Source: Ailanthus altissimus (taxonomy: Eukaryota > Streptophyta > Magnoliopsida > Sapindales > Simaroubaceae). Taken from it: DNA of 64,000 nt. The DNA lies in assembly GCA_946807835.1 (NCBI GenBank), contig OX327696.1, positions 446,501 to 510,500 of the forward strand. The letters run 5' to 3'. Positions 46,882 to 57,800 of the stretch are shown piece by piece. Made by a program: the position numbers and the translations under genes. Under the pieces are notes generated by a model. It saw nothing but the letters and a program-made list of their open reading frames with translations. It was not told the origin of the DNA and ran no database searches. How positions within the stretch are numbered: the stretch's first letter is position 1; every line of letters begins with the position of its first letter.

Positions 46882-47118
46882 AGAAAAAAATATTATTTTA
46901 GTTAATTTTATAAATATATATCAACTTAGTTCTCACTTCTTTAATATATATTTTATTAGTCTTTATAGAGACGTTTGTGATAATTACTTCTTACCATTTT
47001 CATCCCTAATCAATTATAATTTTTGTTTCTATAAGGACTAATTTGGTATATATTAAATAAGTGAGGACTAAGTTAATATATTTATTAAATTATAGACTAA
47101 AATTACATTTTCCCTTTC
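46882..47118. mobile_element. ~237-bp MITE with inverted repeats
   Basis: CAACTTAGTTCTCACTTCTT (46923-46942) pairs with the reverse of 47070-47090, and the outer blocks ATTTTAGT and inner TTAGTC.TTATAGA also pair. The ends are approximate and no target duplication was identified. Confidence 0.65.
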
Positions 47119-47524
47119 AAAATTCCTTTTCAATTGATAACTATTTTGATTTAATAGGCTAAGTTGGTAGTAGTTAAACAATTATATTGTATAGATCAAG
47201 TAAGCATTTAAAAAATGTGGAAACATCCGCAAATTGAAAAGAAAATGAATAACAAATTGAGCAAGTATTGAGTCTAAACATGAGTAGAAATCTACATGAA
47301 TCGTATGAGTCAATTTTGTACATCCATTTGCTTGCTTACCATTTTCAATTTATTTCTCCTTCTTCACTTTTTCCATCGGTTCAATAACCACTAATTTAGT
47401 ACAACTTATTATAACCTATTAGGGACTTTAAGTACCACATCGAATATAATTGAAAAGGCATAGAAGAAATTCAGTTACATTAATGGCCCAAAGGGAAACA
47501 CACTAAACAAAATTAACCGTTCTA
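47119..47524. other. Spacer between MITE and TNL 3' end
   Basis: No gene recognised; it presumably contains the TNL 3' untranslated region on the minus strand. Confidence 0.4.
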
Positions 47525-47847
47525 TCAAACGTACCCTGATTTGAATCTCTTGGGGCGTGGTTCCTCTTCCTCATCAAAGCTGGAACTTCTTCCGCAATAT
47601 TCTTGAGCGTAGAATGAATGAATCCCACATTTTTTCACCTGGCAACACTCTATACGTTTACCATTTCCATCAATATAGAACTTGAAAGAGACCAAATTAT
47701 TGTGTTACAACTCACTTCCACTATACTTTCTGAAACCGTACCCTAAAACTACATGATCCGACTCCACGTTAGAAATGCTCCCGACATCATAAAAATCACA
47801 AGGATCTTGATTGTGTTTGAGTACACAACGAGAAAAGAGTCCATCAT
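47525..47847 (-). pseudogene. TNL C-JID exon, distal part
   Basis: It reads YDGLFSRCVLKHNQDPCDFY, then VESDHVVLGYGF, and after a TAA (47705-47707) continues FKFYIDGNGKRIECCQVKKC and EEEEPRPKRFKSGYV to the stop at 47525-47527. This is the conserved C-terminal jelly-roll region of TNLs. Its 5' edge is the copia insertion. Confidence 0.88.
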
Positions 47848-47852
47848 AATCA

Positions 47853-48470
47853 TGATAAAGCGGAAGCATATAAAGAAGTAATTCACTCAAGTAAATAATA
47901 ATGCAAAACAAATAATTAAAGAATAAAGAGAGAAAGGGCGAAACAAGAACACACAAATAATTACGTAGTTCAACAACTTGTTTATATCCACGACGAATCA
48001 AGAACACACTCTTATCTTATTATGAATTATAAAGCACTCACAAAATATGTCTTTTATAAGAAAGATCATAAAGAAAACTCTTTTTTACACTCTAAGAATT
48101 TTCTCTCACAAAGAACCACAAAGATTTCTTACTTGATCATTTAGATATATTGGGTTATCACAAAGATGTCTTTACAAGCTAATTGAGAGCCTTTATATAG
48201 GCTTTGGGACATCCTAAGTTTATCCTATATATGTGGGAGTCGTATTAGGGAGTTCTAAAGCAAGTGGGAGACGAAATAAGGAAGTTTTCTTATTGTGAGA
48301 TACTATTCATGCGTCTAACACTACGGCGCTCAGCTCTCACCGTCAGGGCGCTCGACTTTCACTGTCGCGGGGATGGTGCACCCGTTTGAGCCCCGTGGTA
48401 CTCGTGTTCTGGACAGACCTGACTTGATCTCCAAATCATATCCCGATGATTTTTAATCAATTTTCTTACA
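47853..48470 (-). repeat. 3' LTR of the deleted copia (618 bp)
   Basis: Same family as 49364-50067, but shorter: part of the GC-rich block (48319-48420) is missing relative to 49826-49955. The left edge is decayed (TGATAAAGC against TGTTGAAGC). Confidence 0.82.
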
Positions 48471-48492
48471 AATTCCCTCATTGATTCAAAAT

Positions 48493-49260
48493 CATCCACA
48501 AAAGTAACTCAATCTCTCATTTTCGCATCTTCGATCACCCTCACAAAGTAGTGACTCTGGTTAAGTCTTTGCATAGGACAAACTTAACCAAGGGAAGTGG
48601 CTTAGTCAACATATCAGCAGGGTTTTCAGATGACACTATCTTTGTTAGACTAACTTCGCCACTTTGGATAATCTCTCGAATGTAATTGAGCCTCACATCA
48701 ATGTGTTTCGACCTCTCGTGGAATACTTGATGCTTGCTTAGGTGTATGGCACTCTGGCTATCACAATATACACTAGTGTTCACATCTTCACTAGCTAATA
48801 CCTCCGTGCATATGCCTTTTAACCACCGGCCTCCTTGATGACTTCACCAACTTCTATGTACTTTGTCTCTGTGGTAGATAATGCAATCACTTATTGTAGA
48901 ACTGATCTCCAACATACACTACATCGAAACACTGTGAATACGTAGCCTGTCAACAATCTTCTCTTGTCTAGATTACCTGTATAATCTAAGTCTACGTACC
49001 CTCTTACCATTTCACTATTGTCCTCATCTCTTTTATATATCAACCCATGATTTAACGTTCCCTTAAGATATCTCAGAATCCACTTCACTGCAAGCCAGTG
49101 ATCATTTCTCAGATTTTTCATGTATCTACTCACCACACTCATAGCTTGTGCTATGTCTGGTCTTATATAAACCATTGTATATATGATGCTTTCCACAATG
49201 CTTGCATACGATACTTTACTCATCTGCAGTTTCTCCTCTTCGGATGTCGGCAACTCTGGT
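48493..49260 (-). pseudogene. copia RNase H remnant
   Basis: Open frames at 48891-49253 (YASIVESIIYTMVYIRPDIA, HWLAVKWILRYLKGT, DYTGNLDKRR) and 48541-48783 (YCDSQSAIHLSKHQVFHERS, NPADMLTKPLP) give the reverse transcriptase tail and RNase H. The catalytic D-E-D pattern is partly visible. It is more than 80% like 19376-20130 by eye, so the two elements are one family. The sequence directly to the right is the primer site, the scar of a large internal deletion. Confidence 0.85.
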
Positions 49261-49348
49261 TACCTTCATCTTCCACAAATTGAAGCCATTTGTACCGTTA
49301 AATTTTTCTACCTCATACTTGGGTGTGGCTATGTTTTCTTAGAACCTT

Positions 49349-49360
49349 GCTCTGATATCA
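49349..49360 (-). other. Primer-binding site of the deleted copia
   Basis: The minus strand reads TGATATCAGAGC, one mismatch from the tRNA-Met primer site, three bases after the LTR end. Confidence 0.82.
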
Positions 49361-49363
49361 GTT

Positions 49364-50067
49364 TGTTGAAGCAGAAGCATACAAAGAAGCAATTCATTCA
49401 AGAAAATAATAATGCAGAATAAGTAATTAAGAAATAAAGAGAGAAATGATAAAATAAGAACACACAAAGAATTACGTGGTTCGACAACTTACCTACATCT
49501 ACGGCTGATCAAAATCACACTCTAATCTTATTATGAATCATAAGACACTCACAAAGTATGCATTTTATAAGAAAGATCACAAAAAAAACTCTCTCTTACA
49601 CTCTAGGAATTTTCTCTCACAAAGAACTACAAAGATTTCTTACTTGATCACTTAGATCTATTGGGTTATCACAAAGATGTGTTTACAAGCTAATTGAGAG
49701 TCTTTATATAGGTTTTGGGATATTCTAGGTTTACCCTATACGTGTGGAAGTCGTATTAGGGAGTCCAGAAGCAAGTGGAAGACAAAATAAGAAAGTTCCC
49801 TTTTTTTGGGATACTGTTCATGTGTCCAACGCCATGGCGCTCAGCTCTCACCGCCACGGCGCTGGTGCGCCCGTCTGAGCGCCGCAACGCTCATGTTTTG
49901 GATTGGGCATTGCGGTGCCCAGCCCTGGTCGCCGTAGTGCCCACGCCTGGCCACTGTTCCCTTTGTCTTTCGCCTCTTTTCATATTCGTCTTCGATTCTT
50001 GTACACCCTACGCACTTGACTTGATCTCTAAATCATATCTCAATGATTTTCAATCAATTTTCTCACA
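49364..50067 (-). repeat. 5' LTR of the deleted copia (704 bp)
   Basis: On the minus strand it runs TGTGAGAAAATTG...GCTTCTGCTTCAACA. It includes a GC-rich block at 49826-49955 with GCGCTCAGC and CGCCACGGCGCTGG motifs, against an AT-rich background. Confidence 0.85.
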
Positions 50068-50234
50068 ATCTTGAAAGGATACAGTAGCGCAGAAAGCATA
50101 GCTGACAAATTTATCATTCATCGAACCTGGTGGCAGCTTTGGTTTACAGAAGATCCCGTATTTTGAAAGATAAACAACTCCGGAATCTCACTTCCAGGGT
50201 AACAGATTTCACCTTGAAGTAATTGATACTCTAT
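50068..50234 (-). pseudogene. TNL C-JID exon, proximal part
   Basis: After the acceptor CTACAG (50240-50235) the minus strand reads EICYPGSEIPELFIFQNTGS and, after a small frameshift near 50140, KLPPGSMNDKFVSYAFCATV. This is the hallmark start of the post-LRR C-JID domain. The copia lies directly after FQD. Confidence 0.88.
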
Positions 50235-50342
50235 CTGTAGCAGGAAAATGATCATTTGTTTTTTTTAACATTGTGGACCTTATTAAAGACAATGCTCAAC
50301 CTTGTAAGGTTAAAAAAAAAAAAAAGATAATTAGAAACAAAC

Positions 50343-51867
50343 CTGATCTTGTTCTCTCCAACATAGAGTCTGAATTTTCTGAAAAGCATCTTTGATAATT
50401 TTACCGAGCAAAGCCGGTTCCAATTTCAAACAATTAATCAGGTCAATTTTTCCGTGTAACCACAAACGTTCAAATGGAACTGATAAGCCTGACAACGCTT
50501 CCAGTGATGCGCAACAACTTGCGTTAATATACTTCACATTGCATGGAAGCTCTGGTACGCACTGAAGCCTCTTACAACAACTTATGCTGAGTGTTCTCAG
50601 CTTGGAAAGATGTATGATGCTTGATGGTATTCTCCCAAAATTATTTTTGTCTAGATGCAATTCTTCTAGTGAGGATACCTGACCAAGACTTTCGGATAGC
50701 TCCGTGATGTTGTAATCATTTAGAATTAGATGCTTTAGACTGCACAAGCTATCTAAAGGAAATGAAATAATGCGCCATAAGAAACCTCTCTGCTCATCAC
50801 CCCTGCACCTCTTGAAAGATAATTCTTCAAGGTTGTTCAAATATACAATGGATGATGGCACTTCTCTTATAGCAGTTTCACCAGCATACAAACCCTTCAA
50901 TGATTTTAAATCTCCAAATTCATAGGGCAAGCTCTGAAGATTTGAGCAACCATCGAGATTAAGGATTCTAAGAGATATTAACATACATAGGCTACTTGGG
51001 AGACTCTCAAGCTTTTTACAATCACGAAGCAGGAAGGTATGTAATTCGGATAGACACCCGATGGATGAGGGCAGTTCTGTAATTGCCGTTTCATCAACAG
51101 GCAACTCCTTCAATGATTTTAAATTTCCAAGTTCGTCAGGCAAACTTTGAATATTGACGCAACCATTGAGAGTAAGACTTTCAAGAGATGTCAACTAACA
51201 TAGACTGCTTGGGAAACTCTGAAGAATTTTACAATTACAAAACTGCTTGGGAGACTCTGAAGAATTTTACAATTACAAAGCTGCAAGGTTCGTAGTCTAA
51301 GTAGACACCCGATGGATGAGGGCAGTTCGGCAATTGCAGTTTTATTAGTAAACAGCTTCACCAATGATGCTAAATTTCCAAGTACGTCAGGCAATGTCTT
51401 AAGATTTAAGCAGCCAGAGAGATCGAGAAATTGAAGAGATTTCAACTCACATAGACTGCTGGGAAGACTGTCAAGGATTTTACAATTACAAAGCTGTAAG
51501 GTTTGTAGTGTGGATAGACATCCGATGGATGAGGGTAGTTTGGCAATTGCAGTTTTATTAGCAGACAACTTCACCAATGATTCTAAATTTCCAAGTACGT
51601 CAGGCAATGTCTTAAGATTTGAGCAGCCAGAGAGATTAAGATATTGAAGAGGTTTCAATTACATAGGCAGCTGGGAAGACTCTCAAGTTTTCCACAAATT
51701 TCAAGATCCAACTTGCGTATATTACAAGATGAGATCTCCCTAAACCCAGTCAAACTTGTACAATTTCTTAATTCCAAAGTCTCAAGATTTGTAGCGACTG
51801 AGAGGTCTGGGAGTTTCGCTAATTGCTTGAAGCCAACAAGTTCTACCTCTTTTAACTTCAAAAGATT
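50343..51867 (-). pseudogene. TNL main leucine-rich-repeat exon
   Basis: It starts after GTGGCAG (acceptor at 51869-51868) with NLLKLKEVELVG and ends at a donor (CAG/GTTTGTTT) at 50343/50342. It encodes at least ten plant LRRs of the SLPSSLC/CNLKTLPDVLGNL type in three open stretches (51655-51867, 51191-51658, 50331-51194). One lost A near 51656 shifts the frame at CLCN/KPLQ. A 38-bp tandem duplication at 51205-51280 shifts it again. LRRs confer effector recognition in this family. Confidence 0.92.
51205..51280. repeat. 38-bp tandem duplication in the TNL LRRs
   Basis: 51205-51242 and 51243-51280 match except for one or two bases. Because 38 is not a multiple of three, the duplication throws the LRR frame. 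Confidence 0.9.
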
Positions 51868-51986
51868 CTGCCACAAAAAAAAAAAAAAAAAGAACAAAAA
51901 CAAGAAATAGATACAATGAATTAGCAGTAATGATATTTAAAAAAGATATTTTACTTATGTAGTACCAAATAAATATTATAATATAC

Positions 51987-52271
51987 CTGAACACCATCCC
52001 AAAATTGTTCAACATTGCTGTCTGGCATTATAAGTGAAGCAAAGATTTTCTGGATTAATACTTGACGGCAATGATGCAATGGATATCCATCCCACCGAAA
52101 ATACCTCAATTCAGTAAATGTTGGGCCTTCAAAACAAGACGCCTTACATTTATTCACTCCATAGAAATTTAAAAATCTCAATTTAGGCATCTTTGCGAAA
52201 GTACAAGGAGATAAACTTATCTCTTTCACTTTAAACATATTCAAGACGATTCCGGTAATTGCATCAGTCCC
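51987..52271 (-). pseudogene. TNL exon linking NB-ARC and LRR
   Basis: It begins GTDAITGIVLNMFKVKEI after an AG acceptor, continues MPKLRFLNFYGVNKCK and ELRYFRWDGYPL, and ends SNVEQFWDGVQ before a GT donor. This is the classic first LRR exon of TNLs. Within it, roughly 15 codons after GYPL read in a neighbouring frame (LPSSINPENL is in another frame), so two compensating small indels are likely. Confidence 0.9.
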
Positions 52272-52838
52272 CTAATAACAACGAGACAATAAGTTAGCAT
52301 TAAATTTAATAATTGAAGCTTTCTGTCAAATTTTCAATTGCCAATGCATTAAGAATATGAAAATCAATGGTGTACCCAGAATATTGAAACATTGGAAATA
52401 AAGTTTGTTTTTAACAAGTATAAAATATTATAAAAATATATATTTTCATATTTAATTTTTTGGAAATAAGAAAGAACAAGAGAGAAGAAAAGAAAACAAG
52501 GAATAGAAAGACTGAGAGAGACTGAGAGCGGAAAAAGAGGTATTGTTGTGCTTTATTAACTTTAATCAAGTAACAACTTATTAGTCAAGAAAAAGTAACA
52601 ACTTCAAAACTATTTGGGCCTTCAAATAAATATTTTTGAAACTTTATGATGACATTGACAGGAGTTTGAGATAAATTATGTTATATCTAGTTTAAAATTT
52701 CAAAGAAAATAAATAAATAAATATCTGGTTTTAAGTTGATAAATTGTAAAAATATATTTATTTCGAAATTAACAGAGTAGGGGCATCAATCATTCCTTTC
52801 TAACTCGCCACATCAATAAATATCTGGTTTTGAGTTAG

Positions 52839-52870
52839 TATGTGTGTGTGTGTGTATATATATATATATT
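52839..52870. repeat. (TG)n(TA)n microsatellite
   Basis: A compound dinucleotide repeat lies in the intron between the NB-ARC and LRR exons. Confidence 0.85.
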
Positions 52871-52956
52871 ATTTAGTGTATTATTTGCAATGTTTTATTT
52901 TCCAACAAAATGCTAATTTTCTAAATAAAATAGAAAGGGAAATTATTGTTGCTCAC

Positions 52957-53849
52957 CATGTTTTTCGTCAAAACTTGGTGAACGTCTTCATGATGCCATA
53001 ATCGACTTCGCTTTCCGGGATGAAGGACAGATTCTTGTCGAACAATTTCTTTGCCCATCTTTCCAGCAAATCATGCATTAATGTCCTATTGCATCGTATA
53101 GTTATAAGAGACTTATCATGAAGAGCACATATTCCCACTCTTGCTAAGAAGCCACAAGCATCAAGAAAACTTGTTGTATGATCTATTTCCTTTCCGACAA
53201 AAAAAACATGCTATATCTAAAAAAATATATTTATCACTTTATCACTTTATATATCTAAAAAAATATATTTATAGCTCAAGGGCGTCACTATTTATCAATT
53301 CCTCCATCTCATATATTTCATCCACTTTATAATTTTGAAGCACTTGTTTATTTCTACTTGTTATTATGATTCTACTCCCTGGAGCTAATCTATCAAAGCG
53401 TCCAATTAAGGATTCTATTTGTCTTGGACGAGTTACATCATCAAAAACAATTAGAACCTTCTTAAAATTGAGCCTTTTAATTTGAAAATTAAGGTTCGCA
53501 ATTCCAATCTTCACATTTCCATCCCCCAACAATGTAGAAAAAAGTTCCCGTTGCAGATGTTGTAATCCTCCATTTTTTTCCGCTTCTCCAACATTTTCAA
53601 CGAAATAAGAACTTTCGAAATGATTAGAGATTTTGTTAAAAATAGCTTGAGCAATAGTGGTCTTGCCTATGCCACCGATACCCCAAATCCCCAAAGAAAA
53701 AAAAATCTGTTGACCCAATACTTAATAATGACTCAATTTGCTTAATGCGTGATCCTACTCCAACCAAGTCATTATCATCACTTGTAAACATATCATTTAG
53801 CGGCCTCAAAATGTCTTCGGCAATTCGCTCTATTAGTTCAAATTCAGAC
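52957..53849 (-). pseudogene. TNL NB-ARC exon, frameshifted and internally deleted
   Basis: After an AG acceptor (53851-53850) it reads ELIERIAEDILRPL and IKQIESLL. A T-run near 53701 shifts the frame, then the P-loop GGIGKTT (53657-53676), kinase-2 KVLIVFDDV and RNBS-B GSRIIITSRNKQVL are intact to about 53270. The GLPL motif and flanking ARC1 region are absent. The sequence jumps through a short AT-rich filler (53219-53275) to FLDIACFF and LDACGFLARVGICALHDKSL, MHDLL (MHD motif kept), with another frameshift after it, and a GT donor at 52956. Confidence 0.92.
53219..53275. repeat. Duplicated filler at a deletion scar
   Basis: TATCTAAAAAAATATATTTAT occurs twice around TATCACTTTATCACTT. On the minus strand the right half of the unit is part of the FLDIAC codons, so the second copy looks like DNA templated from the breakpoint. 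Confidence 0.7.
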
Positions 53850-54141
53850 CTAACAAGTAGTAATAAACATCAAGCTCGAACTGATTGAAAAAAACAAAAA
53901 AAAAATAAAGATGGTATGTGTTTTTAGTTCCTTCAATTTAATTTAATATAGAGGATACTTTCTAGAACTTGATCAAATAAAATAATAAGAAAATATGCAA
54001 CATAATTACCTACTCTTCACAAATATGCCTTAATTTTTTATATCATATTAATATTTTGTTAAGGGACGAATTGCTCTTCTCCCTCTTGATACTAAATTAA
54101 AGTGAAGAACTCCAAGTTCATTTTGAACCCTAACTTCTATA
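53850..54141. other. TNL intron 1 sequence
   Basis: AT-rich sequence upstream of the NB-ARC exon on the minus strand. No TIR-coding sequence seen. Confidence 0.5.
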
Positions 54142-54838
54142 TGTAGCAGAATAACTTGTTTATTAAGCAAAATAGTAAGAATTCAGAGCAGAATATAAAA
54201 GAGCACAATACAATCTTATATGGTTCGGCCAATTGCCTACGTCTACGATAGATCCAAGGATCCTAACCTCTCTTATTAACTCCTTAGAGATTTTACAAGG
54301 AAAACTCAATGAAGAACCCTCAAAAGAACCTAATGTTTGGTGTACCCTTACTCTACCATGAACAATGAACACCTAAACGATGGTTCCACCCTAGCACACA
54401 CAAACACTTAGTGTCTACCCAATTTTTTCCTTCTCTTAGAGTATCTCTTAATGCTTAATCTCAACTAAAGGGTTTACAAGTGTTTATATAGGGGTTATTT
54501 CATGCCTACTAACCCTATTCCTTGTTGGAGTAAGAGTCCACTTGTTTTAGAAGTCCAAAGCTTTTCAAAACTCAAAATTTCAATCAAAAACCTAAAATTT
54601 TCGGCTCTAGCACCACGACGCTAAGCTTTATTGTGCCTAGTGCCACGGCGCTCAGCCCTAGCACTTCCTTCGCTTCCTTCTTGTCTTTGAGTCCTATTTT
54701 GTTTTCCTTTTCATGTCCTACACGTTCTAAATTTCTTCATACATGTCTCACACATTCTAGACTTCTTGTGACTCTCTTCTTTGATATTCATCTCAATCCT
54801 TGTCCAAACAAGAGTGTTAAATCACTAAATTTTCAACA
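54142..54838 (-). mobile_element. Solo LTR (about 697 bp), copia-like
   Basis: TGTAGCAGAATAAC...AAATTTTCAACA, related to the LTRs of the next element (shared GGTTCGGCC, GTTTATATAGG, CTTGTGACTCTC and a GC-rich block at 54606-54660). No interior sequence or exact target duplication is seen. Minus orientation follows from the TATATAA-type promoter on that strand and similarity to the neighbours. Confidence 0.65.
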
Positions 54839-54843
54839 TATTT

Positions 54844-57800
54844 GATAAATTTTGTTCCTAAAAAAATTCAGATATAGATAGAAAATTCTATGAGAAAATT
54901 CATGTGTTACCTACATAAAGATAAAGAAAATAAACTAATCAACAAGACACAAGATATACGTGGTTCGGCCCAAAATTGCCTACGTTTACAGAGGATTCAT
55001 GATCCAACTTCTTATTATTGAAAGAGACCACTATGTATCTTCTTACATCATTAATGATCCTACGAGACCCTTTAGTATCTCCCATAGAGACCTCTAAGTA
55101 TCTACCTTTGATTACTGTGATTCTCCAAGACCTCTTAGTATCTCCTCATAAGAGAATTTTACAAAGAACACAAGAATAGCCCGAGCATTTAAGCCAAAAG
55201 GATCTATGGTGTTTAGTTCACTTAAAAACAAAAAGAAAACACTCCCCAAATGTTACACCCTAGTATACCACGCATTTAGTGCCTACCTAGCTCCTCTATT
55301 CTCTCTTATGGTTGCATCTTGAAAATTTAGATGCATCTTAAACAAAGGGTTTACAAGTGTTTATATAGGGTGTATTTTATACCTACTAACCTTATTCCTT
55401 GTTGAAGTAAGAGTACACTTGTTTTAGAAGTTCAAAAGTTTTCAAAACTCAAAATCCTGAACTAAAACGGACATCCTGACGCATTTGGGCACCACGACAC
55501 TGGCCCTTCTTGTGCCTACCGCCGGGGCACTGGGTTATTGTCCTGGGCGCCACGGTGCTCAGCCCTGTTGGCACTCTCCCTCATTTTCTTCGCTTCTTTC
55601 GCATCTTCGAGTCCAGTTTCACTTCCCCTTTTGTGTCCCATATGACCTAGACTTCTCCATACATGTCTCACACATTTTAGACTTCTTGTGACTCTCTACT
55701 TTGGTATTCATCTCAATTTTTGTCCAATCAAGATTGTTGAATTACCAATTTTCCAATAAACTCCTTATTGATTCAAAATCTCTCTCCATGAAGCTAATCA
55801 TTGTCACCCCTCCTTGACCAATACTTACTAGCATGGTCTATAAGTTAAGTCCCAGAGCTCTTGCAACTACGGTCTCTAAAGATTCCTAAATGCTAATATC
55901 TAGAGTAGTTTAATGTTGTAATCTTTTATGTCCCGAAGACACCATGACCACAATTCCTTAATGGTGAAAACACATTCTTGCCATTACTACTCTTCCTACA
56001 TATACTCTTTCGACCCCTGCCATAAAGTGATATAATTTAAAAGCTACTTTATGGTTTGTTTCAAATCAACAACCCTATGTTGATCCTATTCTAAGCACTT
56101 TTCTTCAAGCATATAGCCTCCCTCTGTGCTAATCACTCCCCGATCCTTTTGCTTCCCATTTAGTATTCCTTCCTTATATCTTCCATAAATCTCCCTATTT
56201 TGATCTAGTAGTCTCGAGTGCATTAGGTCTTTATGAGATGAAGAATAAAATCTCATACCTAGTCCCTCCCTTATCTTTTTTACTATGTAGTCTCAATCTT
56301 TTTCTACCAATCCCTTATGACTTACCATAAGCCATATTTCTCCAATTGGTAAATAAAGATTCTCCATGACTCATATGAAAATACTACCCCAGATCTCAAA
56401 AATAGTTTATCCATTAGACACTGATTCCTCCAGAAGCTCAAATGTAATCAAGGTCTTTGCTTAGTCATCCAACAGACTTGTAAATTCACATTCCTTCTAT
56501 CTTTGTCTTTCTCTTAGGACTATCCCTACAAGTGCCCTAGACACCTTTTGGATCTGCCCTTTAATCTTGATTATTCTTTTTTTTTGCCATATTTATTTTG
56601 TGTCCAATCTGAATGATTTTTTTAACTAGGACCTAAATGACACCATCTTTTTAGTAGTCTTCTTCAAGAGTGATCTCTACTTCAAAAAAACTCTCCAGTA
56701 AGGCCATCATCTTTTTCTCTTTCAGATAATCATTTTCCCTATTGTTCTTCTCTTATATTTGTGAGTCCTCATGGTTGACAGCCTTTGCTTTGCAATCTAA
56801 CATTATTGCCTATGCTATCTAATTTGGACTTTAACCCAAGCTCTGATACCAATTTGTTGTGGATATCAAGTCATACACTTTAATTTGACACCCCTATGGC
56901 ATCAACTAAGCAATAACCTTGATACCCTTTTTAATCTATGAGCAGCGAAAAATCATAACTTACACCATAAGTAAGAAAATATATGATCAACACGCTAATA
57001 AAGATAAAGAAAACAAACCAATCAACAAGACACAAGATATATGTGGTTAGGCCTAAAATTGCCTAAGTCCACAGAGGATCCATGATGCAACTTCTTGTTA
57101 TTGAAATAGATCACTATGTATCTTGTTACATCATCAATGATCCCATAAGACCCCTTAGTATCTCCTATAGAGACCTCTAAGTATCTACCTTTGATCATCA
57201 TGACTCCCCAAGACCTCTTAGTATCTCCTTATAAGAGATTTTTATAAGGAACACGAGAATAGCCCGTAGCATCTAAGCCAAAAGGATTTATAGTATTTTT
57301 TTGTTCACTTAAGAATCAAAAGAAAACACTCCCCAAAGGTTACACCCTAGGTCACCACACACTTAGTGCCTACCTAGCTCCTCTATTCTCTCTTATGGTT
57401 ACATCTTAAAACCTTAAATACTTAATCTTAAACAAATGGTTTACAAGTATTTATATAGGGTGTATTTCGTGCCTACTAACCCTATTCCTTATTGAAGTAA
57501 GAGTCTACTTGTTTTGAAAGTCTAAAACTTCCTAAAACTCAAAATTTCGAACCAAAATGGACATCCTGATGCGTTTAGGCGCCACGACGCTCATCCTTAG
57601 ATGCCGCAGCACTGGTCCTTCTCGTACCCACTACCGTAGCGCTGGGTTGCTATTTTGGGCGCTGCGGTGCTCAGCCCTGGTGACACCCTCCCATGTTTTT
57701 TTGGCTTCCTTCACATCTTCGAGTCCCATTTCACTTCCCCATTCGTGTCCCACACGTCCTAGACTTCTCTATACGTGTCCCACATGTGCTAGACTTCTTG

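Larger units (their letters stand above)
47853..50067 (-). mobile_element. Internally deleted copia inserted in the TNL C-JID exon
   Basis: Two LTRs (47853-48470 and 49364-50067) flank only about 890 bases. The primer site is next to the right LTR, so the element reads right to left. Between primer site and left LTR only the end of reverse transcriptase and RNase H remain; gag, protease, integrase and most of reverse transcriptase are gone. The host sequence before the right LTR is AAGAT (minus strand). The expected copy after the left LTR reads ATGAT, one mismatch from the original. Removing the element restores an open TNL junction, which supports the borders. Confidence 0.85.
47525..53849 (-). 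pseudogene. TIR-NBS-LRR (TNL) resistance gene, broken, TIR exon not found
   Basis: TNLs are intracellular immune receptors; the TIR domain makes NAD-derived signals and NB-ARC acts as a switch (family knowledge). On the minus strand five segments follow the usual TNL exon order: NB-ARC (53849-52957), first LRR exon (52271-51987), main LRR exon (51867-50343), and the post-LRR C-JID exon (50234-50068, resuming 47847-47525). Exon ends show GT/AG signals. The defects are a poly-T frameshift before the P-loop, a deletion in NB-ARC, a frameshift at 51658, a 38-bp tandem duplication in the LRRs, a frameshift in C-JID, a copia insertion and a stop at 47705-47707. No TIR exon is visible in the 4 kb upstream, which is filled with LTR elements. 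It is tail-to-tail with the CNL. Confidence 0.92.

Noticed and set aside
49775..50074. 99-residue open frame with Cys and Pro
   Set aside because: Falls wholly in the 5' LTR GC-rich block; a composition effect.
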